Assembly (NCBI GenBank): GCA_029061225.1
Contig: JAIDSM010000141.1
Location: forward strand, 1-64,000
Source of the DNA: Muribaculaceae bacterium
GTDB lineage: Bacteria; Bacteroidota; Bacteroidia; Bacteroidales; Muribaculaceae
Direction of reading: 5' to 3'
Length of the DNA: 64,000 nt
Part shown: positions 55,232-63,171 of the stretch, in pieces
Position numbering within the stretch: the stretch's first letter is position 1
Layout: each line of letters begins with the position of its first letter
Position numbers and translations under genes: made by a program
Notes under the pieces: model-generated
Databases searched by the model: none
Told to the model about the DNA's origin: nothing
Seen by the model: only the letters and a program-made list of their open reading frames with translations

Positions 55232-55848
55232 CTCCATTGCAGGTTTTTTATGGCATTTACGCCTATCAAGAGGAAATTGCAACCATCATCTGCAATCTTC
55301 ACAGTGCATGCCGCTCAGACAAAGGGAAGAGATACATGTGTATTTACGCAGGTTCAAGCTACCCGGTGATTGATTTTGACGAAGTGAAAAACAAAGCAGA
55401 CCTATTTGAATCCAGGGAATCAAGAAAATCAGTTGATGCTTTGGCTTTACCTCCGTCTGAAAGCATACTTTGTTTTGTTGAACTGAAAAGCTGGGAATTG
55501 GTAGTTAAAGATAAAGGTACCGAAAATAAAGTCAGAAAGAAAGCTGGGAAATATGCTTCGGATCTACCCCAAAAACTTACAGACAGCATTGAAATATGTA
55601 GGAATATATTAAAAGACCAGAACGCATTGGATTCATGTAGAATAATGTACATTCTTGTTACCGACATTTCCGTGAATGACAATGGACTTGAAGCCCTTAA
55701 TGCAGACTTGTCTGCATTGGCAGGAATCTCTTCTAATCTTAACAAGCTGTGCAATAGTTTATCCAGGAACATTATGGATAACATCCCTAATGTTGAGACA
55801 CGCTATTGGGAATGTCGTGAATTTGATGATAAAATGAGTAGATTGTGA
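55228..55848 (+). CDS. Probable PD-(D/E)XK-type nuclease partner of the ATPase
   Basis: 206 aa, no signal or membrane segment. The segment VDALALPPSESILCFVELKSWELV has an Asp followed, after a beta strand, by E-x-K, as in the PD-(D/E)XK core; several Lys follow (KDKGTENKVRKKAGKYASDL). I do not recognise a named family. Coupling to the ATPase by an ATGA overlap says the two work together, probably as sensor and effector. Convergent with the DMT gene that follows. Confidence 0.6.
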   Translation: MTPLQVFYGIYAYQEEIATIICNLHSACRSDKGKRYMCIYAGSSYPVIDFDEVKNKADLFESRESRKSVDALALPPSESILCFVELKSWELVVKDKGTENKVRKKAGKYASDLPQKLTDSIEICRNILKDQNALDSCRIMYILVTDISVNDNGLEALNADLSALAGISSNLNKLCNSLSRNIMDNIPNVETRYWECREFDDKMSRL

Positions 55849-55854
55849 TCATAT

Positions 55855-56775
55855 TCAGAGGGTAGAGGATCTGTTGACGAAATAGATGCCGATGAAGATA
55901 AGGACCGTGGCAAGAGCCTTGTTCCATCCGAAATCTCCCACCGACATCATGACAGCCACAATAGCAGCGAATACCGGCTGAAGATAACTGTAGGCACTTA
56001 CTACTGTAGGCTTAAGACTTCGCTGCGCCAACGGAATCATAAGATACCCGAAAAATGTAGGAATAGCTATTATAAATGCCAGTCCGGCCCATACCTCACC
56101 CGGAAGAGCGCAATAATCAATCCTCACCATATCCGGAAGGCAGAAAGGCACATACGTCAGCACCGAAATGAAAAACATCCATTTCATCAGCGAGTAAGGT
56201 GAATATTTCCGTATTATACCCTCAAACCCCACATAATAGATCGCAGCGCATAGCTGTGCTCCAAGACACAGCAGATTGCCCAGCACCGGATTGACCGCCA
56301 TATCGCTTTCAGCCGTTCCTGACACCAGTATGACCACACCCGCGAGTCCCATAAGGACACCACCTACCTTCAACCACGTCATCCGGAAATGAAGGAAAAT
56401 CGCGGCAAGCACCATCGTCAGCACCGGAGTCAGTGAGCACATCACAGCCGAATCTACCGGATCCGTCAGTCCGACACCTATTATATACAGTCCCTGGTTG
56501 GCGCTTATGATAAGTAATGAGCAGAGGATAAGTTTCCATATATCCCTTCGCTCGATCCTCTGACGCGTCTCAAACGACTTAGGCAGCAGCCAAGTGAAAA
56601 GCAGGAAGAGCAGAGCGCCGCCCGTAATCCTTATGCCGGAAAGCGCCAGAGAAGTTATGGAGCCCGAAAGAAGCACCATCTTCGACACTGGCGCTATGAC
56701 ACCCCACCCTATGTTGGCAAGCAGAAGCGCCAGATGCGCTGTCCTCACTTCCCGCCTATTGACCGTTTGTTCCAT
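55855..56775 (-). CDS. DMT-superfamily (EamA) transporter
   Basis: 306 aa from MEQTVNRREV at 56775; a TAATTTTG box lies at 56788-56781, so the track start at 56805 would be upstream of it. Two EamA halves with about ten helices (LALLLANIGWGVIAPVSKMVLLSG, VMCSLTPVLTMVLAAIFLHFR, VVSAYSYLQPVFAAIVAVMMSVG). The substrate is unknown. If the -7 box is real, the transcript would be nearly leaderless. Confidence 0.88.
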   Translation of the reverse strand: MEQTVNRREVRTAHLALLLANIGWGVIAPVSKMVLLSGSITSLALSGIRITGGALLFLLFTWLLPKSFETRQRIERRDIWKLILCSLLIISANQGLYIIGVGLTDPVDSAVMCSLTPVLTMVLAAIFLHFRMTWLKVGGVLMGLAGVVILVSGTAESDMAVNPVLGNLLCLGAQLCAAIYYVGFEGIIRKYSPYSLMKWMFFISVLTYVPFCLPDMVRIDYCALPGEVWAGLAFIIAIPTFFGYLMIPLAQRSLKPTVVSAYSYLQPVFAAIVAVMMSVGDFGWNKALATVLIFIGIYFVNRSSTL

Positions 56776-56850
56776 GACTGCAAAATTAATGAAAATTTTG
56801 GACATTCCCGCGAGTTCATCCCCCGACTTTTAAACAAATGCTTATAAATT

Positions 56851-56882
56851 TTTGGATAAACCATTAATTATGCTTAACTTTG
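56851..56882 (+). promoter_or_regulatory. Promoter of the DUF2059 gene
   Basis: TTTG (56851-56854), 20-bp spacer, TAACTTTG (56875-56882). A small hairpin CGGAGA-ccga-TCTCCG (56887-56902) stands at the start of the leader. Confidence 0.7.
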
Positions 56883-56983
56883 TCATCGGAGACCGATCTC
56901 CGACCTGACACAATAAGGTCGTTTGGTTCTGCCTTATGAGTCAGTTAGCAACAAATAGGACCTGCACTAAACTTACATTCATC

Positions 56984-57421
56984 ATGAAGAAGCTCTTTCA
57001 CATCCTGACGCTGGCTATCATCTTAGCCACAGTATCATTCTCAGCCAAAGCACAGACTCCCTCACCTGCCTACAAGGCATTGGTCAGCGAACTGCTCGAT
57101 CTCACCAAGGTAAGACAAGTGACCACAGAAACCCTCACCGCCACTTACGACAACATGGGATTAAATTTCACCATACCCACCTCTCAGGTCGTCGATGAAA
57201 TGTTTGACAGCGTTTGGGACAAATGGGTCGATGACTACGCCGTGATATATTCCAAATACTATACCATCGATGAACTCAAGCAGCTCTGCGCATTCTATAA
57301 GACACCTCTCGGCAAAAAAGTGACCAAATGCAGTCCGGAGATCAACCGCGACGCCCTCCCCATGATGCAGAAATACCAACCCGACTTCACCGCCGTCCTC
57401 ACCAAATACATCAAGCAATAA
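56984..57421 (+). CDS. Secreted DUF2059-like protein
   Basis: 145 aa from MKKLFHILTLAI; the track start at 56936 precedes the signal peptide. Signal peptide ends near SAKA-QT. The helical body with YAVIYSKYYTIDELKQLCAFYKTPLGKKV is the DUF2059 pattern. Periplasmic, function unknown. A terminator follows at 57458. Confidence 0.85.
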   Translation: MKKLFHILTLAIILATVSFSAKAQTPSPAYKALVSELLDLTKVRQVTTETLTATYDNMGLNFTIPTSQVVDEMFDSVWDKWVDDYAVIYSKYYTIDELKQLCAFYKTPLGKKVTKCSPEINRDALPMMQKYQPDFTAVLTKYIKQ

Positions 57422-57457
57422 ATCCAAAGTTAGAGAGAATACAGGAGGAGTATAAAA

Positions 57458-57501
57458 GTCGCGTAGATACCAGATTGGAAAATCTTGGTATCTACGCGAC
57501 T
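57458..57501 (+). terminator. Hairpin after the DUF2059 gene
   Basis: AGTCGCGTAGATACCAGATT pairs with AATCTTGGTATCTACGCGACT over about 20 bp. No T run follows, but position right after the gene makes it the likely 3' end. Confidence 0.7.
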
Positions 57502-57519
57502 GGTATGTAGGCAGGCAAG

Positions 57520-57544
57520 GTAGGGACGTACGGTTCGTGCGTCC
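57520..57544. repeat. REP-like palindrome, copy 3 (diverged)
   Basis: GTAGGGACGTACGGTTCGTGCGTCC, two changes from copies 1 and 2, one of them a G-U-compatible change in the stem. Confidence 0.75.
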
Positions 57545-57711
57545 GGTGTCGTCACGAGCGTACCCCGATGAATACTTCATACTGCGACTCCTCGCTGAAA
57601 GGTCCGTTCCACGTCACGGCGCTTGTGCTTCGAAATCCTGCGCTTCCCTTTCCTTGTCAGGGCTGAGATAGTAACCGAGCATGCTCGGCTATATCACCCC
57701 TGGCCTCATCC
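57545..57711. other. Gene-free junction sequence
   Basis: No ORF of note. It contains TAGTAACCGAGC and the hairpin CCGAGC-at-GCTCGG near 57674-57687, and a sequence (CTATATCACCCC) that resembles the approach to the second copy of the 23-bp direct repeat near 58130. Confidence 0.4.
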
Positions 57712-57734
57712 GGTTTGTCGCAAGGTGAAAAAGT
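57712..57734. repeat. 23-bp direct repeat, left copy
   Basis: It begins GGTTTGTCGCAAGG and ends GTGAAAAAGT. The identical 23 bp occur at 58161-58183, in the same orientation. The left copy abuts the stop codon of the small zinc-ribbon gene. Confidence 0.85.
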
Positions 57735-57961
57735 CACTCTGCATACCAATAGGTCCACATGCAGTCGGTGGATCCTGGATTTAGCCATTCCTCTTCAAGG
57801 TCTGCGCGCAGTTGCATCTCATCACCATCGTAAAGGGCGATAGCGCACTCATCGCAACATGCATACTCACAACCAAGTTGATATCCCACTTCCATCCTAA
57901 CTCCGCAGTTCGAACATACTCTAAAACCGGTCCAATCGTCAGGTATTGTCCTAATTCCCAT
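57734..57961 (-). CDS. Small zinc-ribbon-like protein
   Basis: 75 aa. VCSNCGVRM (CxxC) and ACCDECA (a further CxxC) are a likely four-cysteine zinc site. The C-terminus (TDCMWTYWYAE) resembles that of small proteins found on Bacteroidota mobile elements and phages, from memory. It lies between two 23-bp direct repeats, so it may be a recent arrival. No function can be given. Confidence 0.65.
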   Translation of the reverse strand: MGIRTIPDDWTGFRVCSNCGVRMEVGYQLGCEYACCDECAIALYDGDEMQLRADLEEEWLNPGSTDCMWTYWYAE

Positions 57962-58019
57962 ATATATTGAGTTTTTTGTGCCGCGAAATTACAAGATCTG
58001 CGGGATTGGTGCAATCGTA

Positions 58020-58057
58020 TTAGATCAGCTTAGATCACTTTAACGATTGTTAGATCA
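58020..58057. repeat. Three TTAGATCA iterons
   Basis: TTAGATCA at 58020, 58030 and 58050, that is spaced by 10 and 20 bp, on one DNA face. It lies upstream of the minus-strand zinc-ribbon gene. It could be a binding site or another 10-bp repeat like 45551-45602. Confidence 0.5.
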
Positions 58058-58160
58058 ACACACAATTCACGTCAGCCGGTTTATTTTAGTAACAGAGCCT
58101 GATCCTCAGGCGTCCCAGCACGTCGGTCCCTTACTATACTCACCCCCCGTACGCGCAGCA

Positions 58161-58183
58161 GGTTTGTCGCAAGGTGAAAAAGT
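58161..58183. repeat. 23-bp direct repeat, right copy
   Basis: Identical to 57712-57734. Upstream similarity (TAGTAACAGAGC near 58090, CTATACTCACCCC near 58133) shows that the shared element is longer and degenerate, at least about 70 bp. Confidence 0.85.
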
Positions 58184-58237
58184 ATCCGCATACCTGAGCA
58201 ATAAAAATCCAGAAATCCAAATTTCCCCTGCTGAAAT

Positions 58238-58268
58238 TTTGCAGATTCCCATAAAAATATTAACTTTG
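58238..58268 (+). promoter_or_regulatory. Promoter of the second structured RNA / island operon
   Basis: TTTG (58238-58241), 19-bp spacer, TAACTTTG (58261-58268). First clear promoter before the radical SAM gene. Confidence 0.68.
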
Positions 58269-58274
58269 CGTTGA

Positions 58275-58597
58275 CTTACGCCGTGCGGCCTCTTTATAGA
58301 GGCCGGGTGATGGGTAGGTCATTAAAAATATGAGAAGCGTTTATTGGCGCTTTGTTCTTGACCGCTAAGAACTTCGCAACTTCTAAGAGAAAGTCAGGAA
58401 TGAGGCAACAGTAGATGCCTTGGGTATGATCTATCTTACCCGATGGTGAGCGTTAAATACGTTCGCTGTCGGTGTATAGTATATCGTACGGCGTAGGCTC
58501 TGCGTGTTGCTCGTTCGACTTTCTCGGGCAATGCGAAGGCCTTTAGCGGTGGAACGAGTAACCGGTACAGTTCCTACGCTTCTTTTTTTATACACCG
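58275..58597 (+). ncRNA. Unassigned structured RNA before the radical SAM operon
   Basis: About 320 nt with no convincing ORF. Stems: GGCCTC-tttata-GAGGCC (58287-58304), GTTCTT-gaccgct-AAGAAC (58354-58372), AGGCA/TGCCT (58403-58420), GGGTA/TACCC (58422-58441), AGCG/CGCT (58449-58467). A three-layer domain follows: CGGTGTATA (58470-58478) with TATACACCG (58589-58597), inside it GCGTAGG (58491-58497) with CCTACGC (58573-58579), and inside that CTCGTTC (58510-58516) with GAACGAG (58552-58558). CCTACGC is followed by TTCTTTTTTT, so the middle stem can also work as a terminator. It could be a stand-alone RNA or a leader that controls the downstream operon. Confidence 0.6.
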
Positions 58598-58752
58598 GTC
58601 ATGTTTGGGAGCTGCAGACCACAACAATTAGCGATTGCTCTCAAATATCGTGGTATCTCCGTTCTTTAGTTGTTCTTATGACGATTTAGTGTATTTTAAT
58701 CGTTGTGAGTATAACTATAAAGAGTCAGCAATTGCATCTATGGTAAGAAAGA
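58598..58752. other. Leader between structured RNA and radical SAM gene
   Basis: 155 bases, AT-rich. It has a small hairpin CGATT-tagtgtatttt-AATCG (58682-58702) and no second clear promoter. Confidence 0.4.
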
Positions 58753-60888
58753 ATGGTAGATATTAATAACCAAGCAAAGAAAATATTCCATATTGGATTG
58801 GTCGATGCAGACCTTCTTTGTAATGGAACGCGCCATCCGAATCTTGCATTATTGAAGCTTGCAGGGTATTTTAGAGATAATGGTTTTGTACGTCAAGAAA
58901 ACGTATTGCAATCCCATTCTCAAAGTACTTATAAATTATTGACGAATGAAAGCACATTAGAGGATTTATTGGCTTTAGACTACATTTACGTTTCATGTGT
59001 ATTTTCTTTTACATTGGATAATCCCCCAATTCTGCTGAATACGATCCTGTGTAATAAGCAATTGAAGAAGAAGCTTCGCATGGGTGGAACTGGTTCCTAT
59101 GCTAACTTATCTGTAGAAGAGGGTTTTGCAGCAAAACGAGAGGAGGATATGTTGAGACTTGAAAAAGACTCCTTTCTCAATAGTTTGAAAGATAATAGGG
59201 GAAGGCATGGTATTGACATGAGTGCACAAATGCCTGATTATCATTTATATGATAGCTATATTAAATTGATGGAGAAATTAAAAAAAGCTCCTACTTATTA
59301 CAAGGATTACAAGGAATATTCAATTGGTTTTCTGACAAGAGGATGTTTTAGACGATGTCCTTTTTGTGTCAATAAGTTAGAGAGAAAAACATTGCCATAT
59401 TCACGTTTGAATGATTTTCTTGATAATGAGATTGATGAAAATACAGGTAAGCTTAAACGTCCTTATATCTATCTTTGGGATGATAATTTCCTTGCTTCTC
59501 CATATTGGGAAGAATTGCTTGATGAACTGATAGCTTGTGGACGACCTTTTCAGTTCCGACAAGGGCTTGATGAACGTTTGCTTGCTCAAACCAAACGTGG
59601 AGAAGATATGGCAAAGAAATTAGCAAGTGCAAACTATCATGGAGATTTCATATTTGCTTTTGATAACTGGCATGATCGTAAAGTTATTGAAAAAGCACTC
59701 AAGATTTGGAAACATCATTGTCCTAAGAAAGAAACCAAATTCTATCTGTTCTGTGGATTCAGACAAAGTAGAACAGATGAAAAAAATTTCCAGCAGGACA
59801 TTGCTGAAATATTCATGAGAATCTGTGTTCTCATGAGGCACGGTTGCCTTGGCTATATAATGAGGCATGAGGATTATAAGCAGGCTCCACTTCCCAATAT
59901 ATATGTACAGATTGCCAGATGGTGTAATCAACCAGGATTTTATAGGAATCTTTCTTTTTGGCAGTTTTGCTACAAGAATCAGACATATTGGGAGGAAAAG
60001 TATCGCGGAGCAGAGAATCTTCCTCTAAAAACTTACGAAGAGTTTGAGCAGGACGTGGAAAATGGTTATTATAAAGAAGTAGGAATGACTACGCCTTTAA
60101 AAACGGTATATGAATTCCTTAATAAATATAGTAAACATAGGCAAATGTTCTTGGATTTATTCAATATGTCTTTTAAGCAAATGATAGATCCAAGCTTGTG
60201 GTATAGACCAATAAGTATCATGTTAAAAGGAATGGAATATATTATGGATGATGATTTCTGGAGTTGCGTATTGGGTGACTCTATAAAAGAGTATGTTCTT
60301 ATGAAAGCTTTTTATACTCATGCGGATGACAGCTTACTCTCTGATGTAACGAAGGCATCTATCCTCCTACAGGTGTTAAGTAAGCATTCATGCAAAGAAA
60401 TAATAAAATTAATCAGAGAAGAAGATAAGTTGTTTGTAATTGAGATGAAAGATATTCCTCAGTTTAGTGATTTTAAAGACGCTTATTTTTCTGTACCAAA
60501 AAAATTGGTAAATTGCGGAGATCAGAATATTGACTACGAACGAATGGGATATATGCTTAGCGGTACTTTAAAGAATGGCGTTGCCAATAAGAAGTATGGA
60601 GAAAATCATATTAAAACGGCAGCCTTAATGGGTCTATGTTCATTTTCAAAATGTAGAACTAATAAGAACGCTTTAGGAGAACTGTTCATTAAATTACCGG
60701 ATGATGCAAGAGATAATATTCTACCTAAGCTTTGTTTATATATACCATTTATTCATAATTATTTTAAACTTGGCGCATCAGACGAAGTGAGAGAATCAAT
60801 GCTTAGCATATTGTCCATAACTACACAAAATCGTCGACGTTCAAATATTAATACGATTATAGAGGAAGTGAAAAAGGCCTTGAGATGA
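58753..60888 (+). CDS. Radical SAM protein with B12-binding-like N-terminus
   Basis: 711 aa. The N-terminus (FHIGLVDADLLCNGTRHPNL) and the following 110 residues look like a B12-binding-type Rossmann part. The [4Fe-4S] site is FLTRGCFRRCPFCVNKLER, a CxxxCxxC motif. IYLWDDNFLASP and FRQGLDERLL are typical radical SAM barrel segments. The last 270 residues are unassigned and helical. It is not a viperin by its layout. Sequence is AT-rich, unlike core genes. It overlaps the PLD-helicase gene as ATGA, so the two are coupled. A role in modification of nucleic acid or protein within a defence operon is inference. Confidence 0.78.
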   Translation: MVDINNQAKKIFHIGLVDADLLCNGTRHPNLALLKLAGYFRDNGFVRQENVLQSHSQSTYKLLTNESTLEDLLALDYIYVSCVFSFTLDNPPILLNTILCNKQLKKKLRMGGTGSYANLSVEEGFAAKREEDMLRLEKDSFLNSLKDNRGRHGIDMSAQMPDYHLYDSYIKLMEKLKKAPTYYKDYKEYSIGFLTRGCFRRCPFCVNKLERKTLPYSRLNDFLDNEIDENTGKLKRPYIYLWDDNFLASPYWEELLDELIACGRPFQFRQGLDERLLAQTKRGEDMAKKLASANYHGDFIFAFDNWHDRKVIEKALKIWKHHCPKKETKFYLFCGFRQSRTDEKNFQQDIAEIFMRICVLMRHGCLGYIMRHEDYKQAPLPNIYVQIARWCNQPGFYRNLSFWQFCYKNQTYWEEKYRGAENLPLKTYEEFEQDVENGYYKEVGMTTPLKTVYEFLNKYSKHRQMFLDLFNMSFKQMIDPSLWYRPISIMLKGMEYIMDDDFWSCVLGDSIKEYVLMKAFYTHADDSLLSDVTKASILLQVLSKHSCKEIIKLIREEDKLFVIEMKDIPQFSDFKDAYFSVPKKLVNCGDQNIDYERMGYMLSGTLKNGVANKKYGENHIKTAALMGLCSFSKCRTNKNALGELFIKLPDDARDNILPKLCLYIPFIHNYFKLGASDEVRESMLSILSITTQNRRRSNINTIIEEVKKALR

Positions 60889-63014
60889 CATATAAGGATA
60901 TTGACATACAAGCTTGTTATGAATCAGGAACATGTGACATTGTAGAAGATTTCTATGAACCTGTTCTTGTCTCATCTGTGTCTTATGACAGAATAACTGG
61001 TTTTTTCTCTTCTTCCGCATTAGCGATAGCTGCAAGAGGCTTGTATGGATTTATAAAAAACAAAGGACATATGCGTCTTATATCATCTCCGATTCTTAGT
61101 TCTGACGATGCAGATATCATTCGTAAGGTAATTAATACTCCGGAAGAGCTAACAGAAGATGATCTGGGGATAAATTTATCTGATCTGCGAAATGAATTTG
61201 AGGAAAACCATATATCCGCACTTGGGTGGATGCTTAAATCGGGTCTTCTTGAAATAAAGCTTGCGGTTATTATCAATAAAAATGGAGGTTTGTGCAATTT
61301 TGAGGAAGTAAAAGGCAATGGTCTTTTCCATCAAAAAGTAGGAGTTCTTATGGATATGGAAGGGAACAGAATTTCTTTCAGTGGATCCATCAATGAAACA
61401 GCATCTGCGTGGGTGAATAATGACGAAGAATTTAAGGTATTTAAGGAATGGGGAAACTCGCATGATTATTTTGTCAAGGATAAAACCAGATTTGATGAAA
61501 TATGGAATGGGAAAAGAAAAAATATAAAAATATTTGATCTTCCGTCGGCAATTCAAAACAGCTTAATAAAATATTCCAAAGATTTTGATATTGAAAAAAT
61601 TTCTATTAAGCAATATCGAAAATCAAAAATCAATATGTTCAACTTTGAGAATAGTCCCATAACATTATTCGGTTATCAAGCAGAAGCACTTAATCTTTGG
61701 AAAGGTAATACGTATAGATTGTTATTTGAAATGGCGACTGGAACTGGAAAAACGCGTACAGCAGTCGCAGGTATCGCTCGTGTATTAGCTACTTCAAAAA
61801 AGGTTGTGGTAATAATATCAACGCCTCAAAATACCCTTTCAAAACAATGGAAAGAAAATGAAATAGAAATGTTGAATGTAATCTTTGACAGAAGTGAAAT
61901 AATCGATGGAACCAGGAGATTCTGGGATAAGAAGCTCAGTGATCTCCTTTTGGAGAATGCTGCAGGATTCTCAAACCATGTAGTGATTTATACTACTCAT
62001 GCTACATCCTCATCTTTTAAATTTACATCCATTATAGAAAAGGAACTTTCAAAAGAGAGTGTAACTTTGTTTGTTGGCGATGAAGTTCATTGGTTGGGAG
62101 CAAAAGGTTTGCGTAGGGCTCTTTTGCCAAGATATGATTTTAGAATAGGATTGAGTGCTACTCCTACGCGTTGGTTTGACAATGAAGGGAGTGTGTTGAT
62201 TGAAAAGTACTTTGGTAATAAAAAATTTGTATTCTCTATACATGATGCATTAACAGAATTCAATCCTCTAACAGGAAAACATTTTCTTGTAAATTACTAT
62301 TACTATGTGAGTAAAGTTGAATTGAATGTAGATGAAACTATAGAATATAAAAAAATCACACAGCAGTTACTCAGTCTTAAAAATAAAGCTGAATTATTTC
62401 CAGAGGTAGCAGACCGTTACGAGAGACTTCTGGAACAAAGAGCTAATATTATCAAGAACGCAGATGCTAAATATGAGGCGCTTGGTAAAATTATTGATGA
62501 TTTAAATAGAAAGGGTAGGATAGAAAACGTGATTATATTTGTTTCCCCTCAACAAATTAACAAGGTCACGGAAATCCTTATAAAGAAGGATGTGATATTC
62601 CATAAGTTGACAGAATCGCAAGGAACAAGACCCGAGAAAAAATATAAAGGTCTATCTGAACGTGAGTTTATAATTTCAAAATTTAAAACCGGTGAATATC
62701 AAACATTGATAGCTATAAAGTGTTTGGATGAAGGTATCGATATTCCTACTGCCAACACTGGAATTCTTATGTCAAGCAGTACTAATCCGCGAGAATATGT
62801 ACAACGAATTGGAAGAATTATCAGGCAAAGTGAAGGGAAAAACTTTGCGTATCTTTATGATATTTGTGTTGGTAAAATCACCACTTTAGACAATGATGAG
62901 CAAAAATTTGAAAATAATATTAGAAAAAAAGAGGCTATGCGTCTCAAAGAAATTGCGGAAAATGCAATTAATACGGTGGATGCGATCGAAGTAATTAACT
63001 CATTAAGTAAATAG
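60885..63014 (+). CDS. PLD-domain / DEAD-like SF2 helicase fusion
   Basis: 709 aa. Residues about 15-190 form a phospholipase-D-type domain with FHQKVGVLMD and SFSGSINETASAW (HxK...GSxN), a nuclease fold in many defence proteins. An SF2 helicase follows: Walker A EMATGTGKTRTA, DEVH box FVGDEVHWLGA, motif III LSATPTRW, IAIKCLDEGIDIP, and motif VI QRIGRIIRQSEG. The C-terminus ends in a helical stretch. It is ATGA-coupled to the radical SAM gene and followed after 6 nt by a small gene. It resembles defence-system helicases, but I cannot place it in a named system. Confidence 0.85.
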   Translation: MTYKDIDIQACYESGTCDIVEDFYEPVLVSSVSYDRITGFFSSSALAIAARGLYGFIKNKGHMRLISSPILSSDDADIIRKVINTPEELTEDDLGINLSDLRNEFEENHISALGWMLKSGLLEIKLAVIINKNGGLCNFEEVKGNGLFHQKVGVLMDMEGNRISFSGSINETASAWVNNDEEFKVFKEWGNSHDYFVKDKTRFDEIWNGKRKNIKIFDLPSAIQNSLIKYSKDFDIEKISIKQYRKSKINMFNFENSPITLFGYQAEALNLWKGNTYRLLFEMATGTGKTRTAVAGIARVLATSKKVVVIISTPQNTLSKQWKENEIEMLNVIFDRSEIIDGTRRFWDKKLSDLLLENAAGFSNHVVIYTTHATSSSFKFTSIIEKELSKESVTLFVGDEVHWLGAKGLRRALLPRYDFRIGLSATPTRWFDNEGSVLIEKYFGNKKFVFSIHDALTEFNPLTGKHFLVNYYYYVSKVELNVDETIEYKKITQQLLSLKNKAELFPEVADRYERLLEQRANIIKNADAKYEALGKIIDDLNRKGRIENVIIFVSPQQINKVTEILIKKDVIFHKLTESQGTRPEKKYKGLSEREFIISKFKTGEYQTLIAIKCLDEGIDIPTANTGILMSSSTNPREYVQRIGRIIRQSEGKNFAYLYDICVGKITTLDNDEQKFENNIRKKEAMRLKEIAENAINTVDAIEVINSLSK

Positions 63015-63020
63015 AAAACC

Positions 63021-63170
63021 ATGGCTCTAAACGAAAATGTTAAAGAAAAGATCACTCAGAAAATTGGTGATGATCAATTACTGAAAGATGCTGTCATCAC
63101 TATTTTAAAAGGTGTGGATGAAAGCAAGCAGTTAAAACGTATAATTGAACACATTCTAAAAACAATCTGA
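63021..63170 (+). CDS. 49-aa small protein between helicase and ATPase genes
   Basis: MALNENVKEKITQKIGDDQL to EHILKTI, 49 aa, too short for the track. It is helical, charged, no cysteines. The gap is 6 nt to the helicase and 1 nt to the next start, so it is in the operon. It might be a small subunit or antitoxin-like partner; there is no recognised family. Confidence 0.65.
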   Translation: MALNENVKEKITQKIGDDQLLKDAVITILKGVDESKQLKRIIEHILKTI

Positions 63171-63171
63171 T

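Noticed and set aside
58275-58597. RNase P RNA, tmRNA or group II intron
   Set aside because: A GAAAGTC string and a GTGCG string are present, but P4 partner, tag ORF, domain V and an intron protein are not seen.
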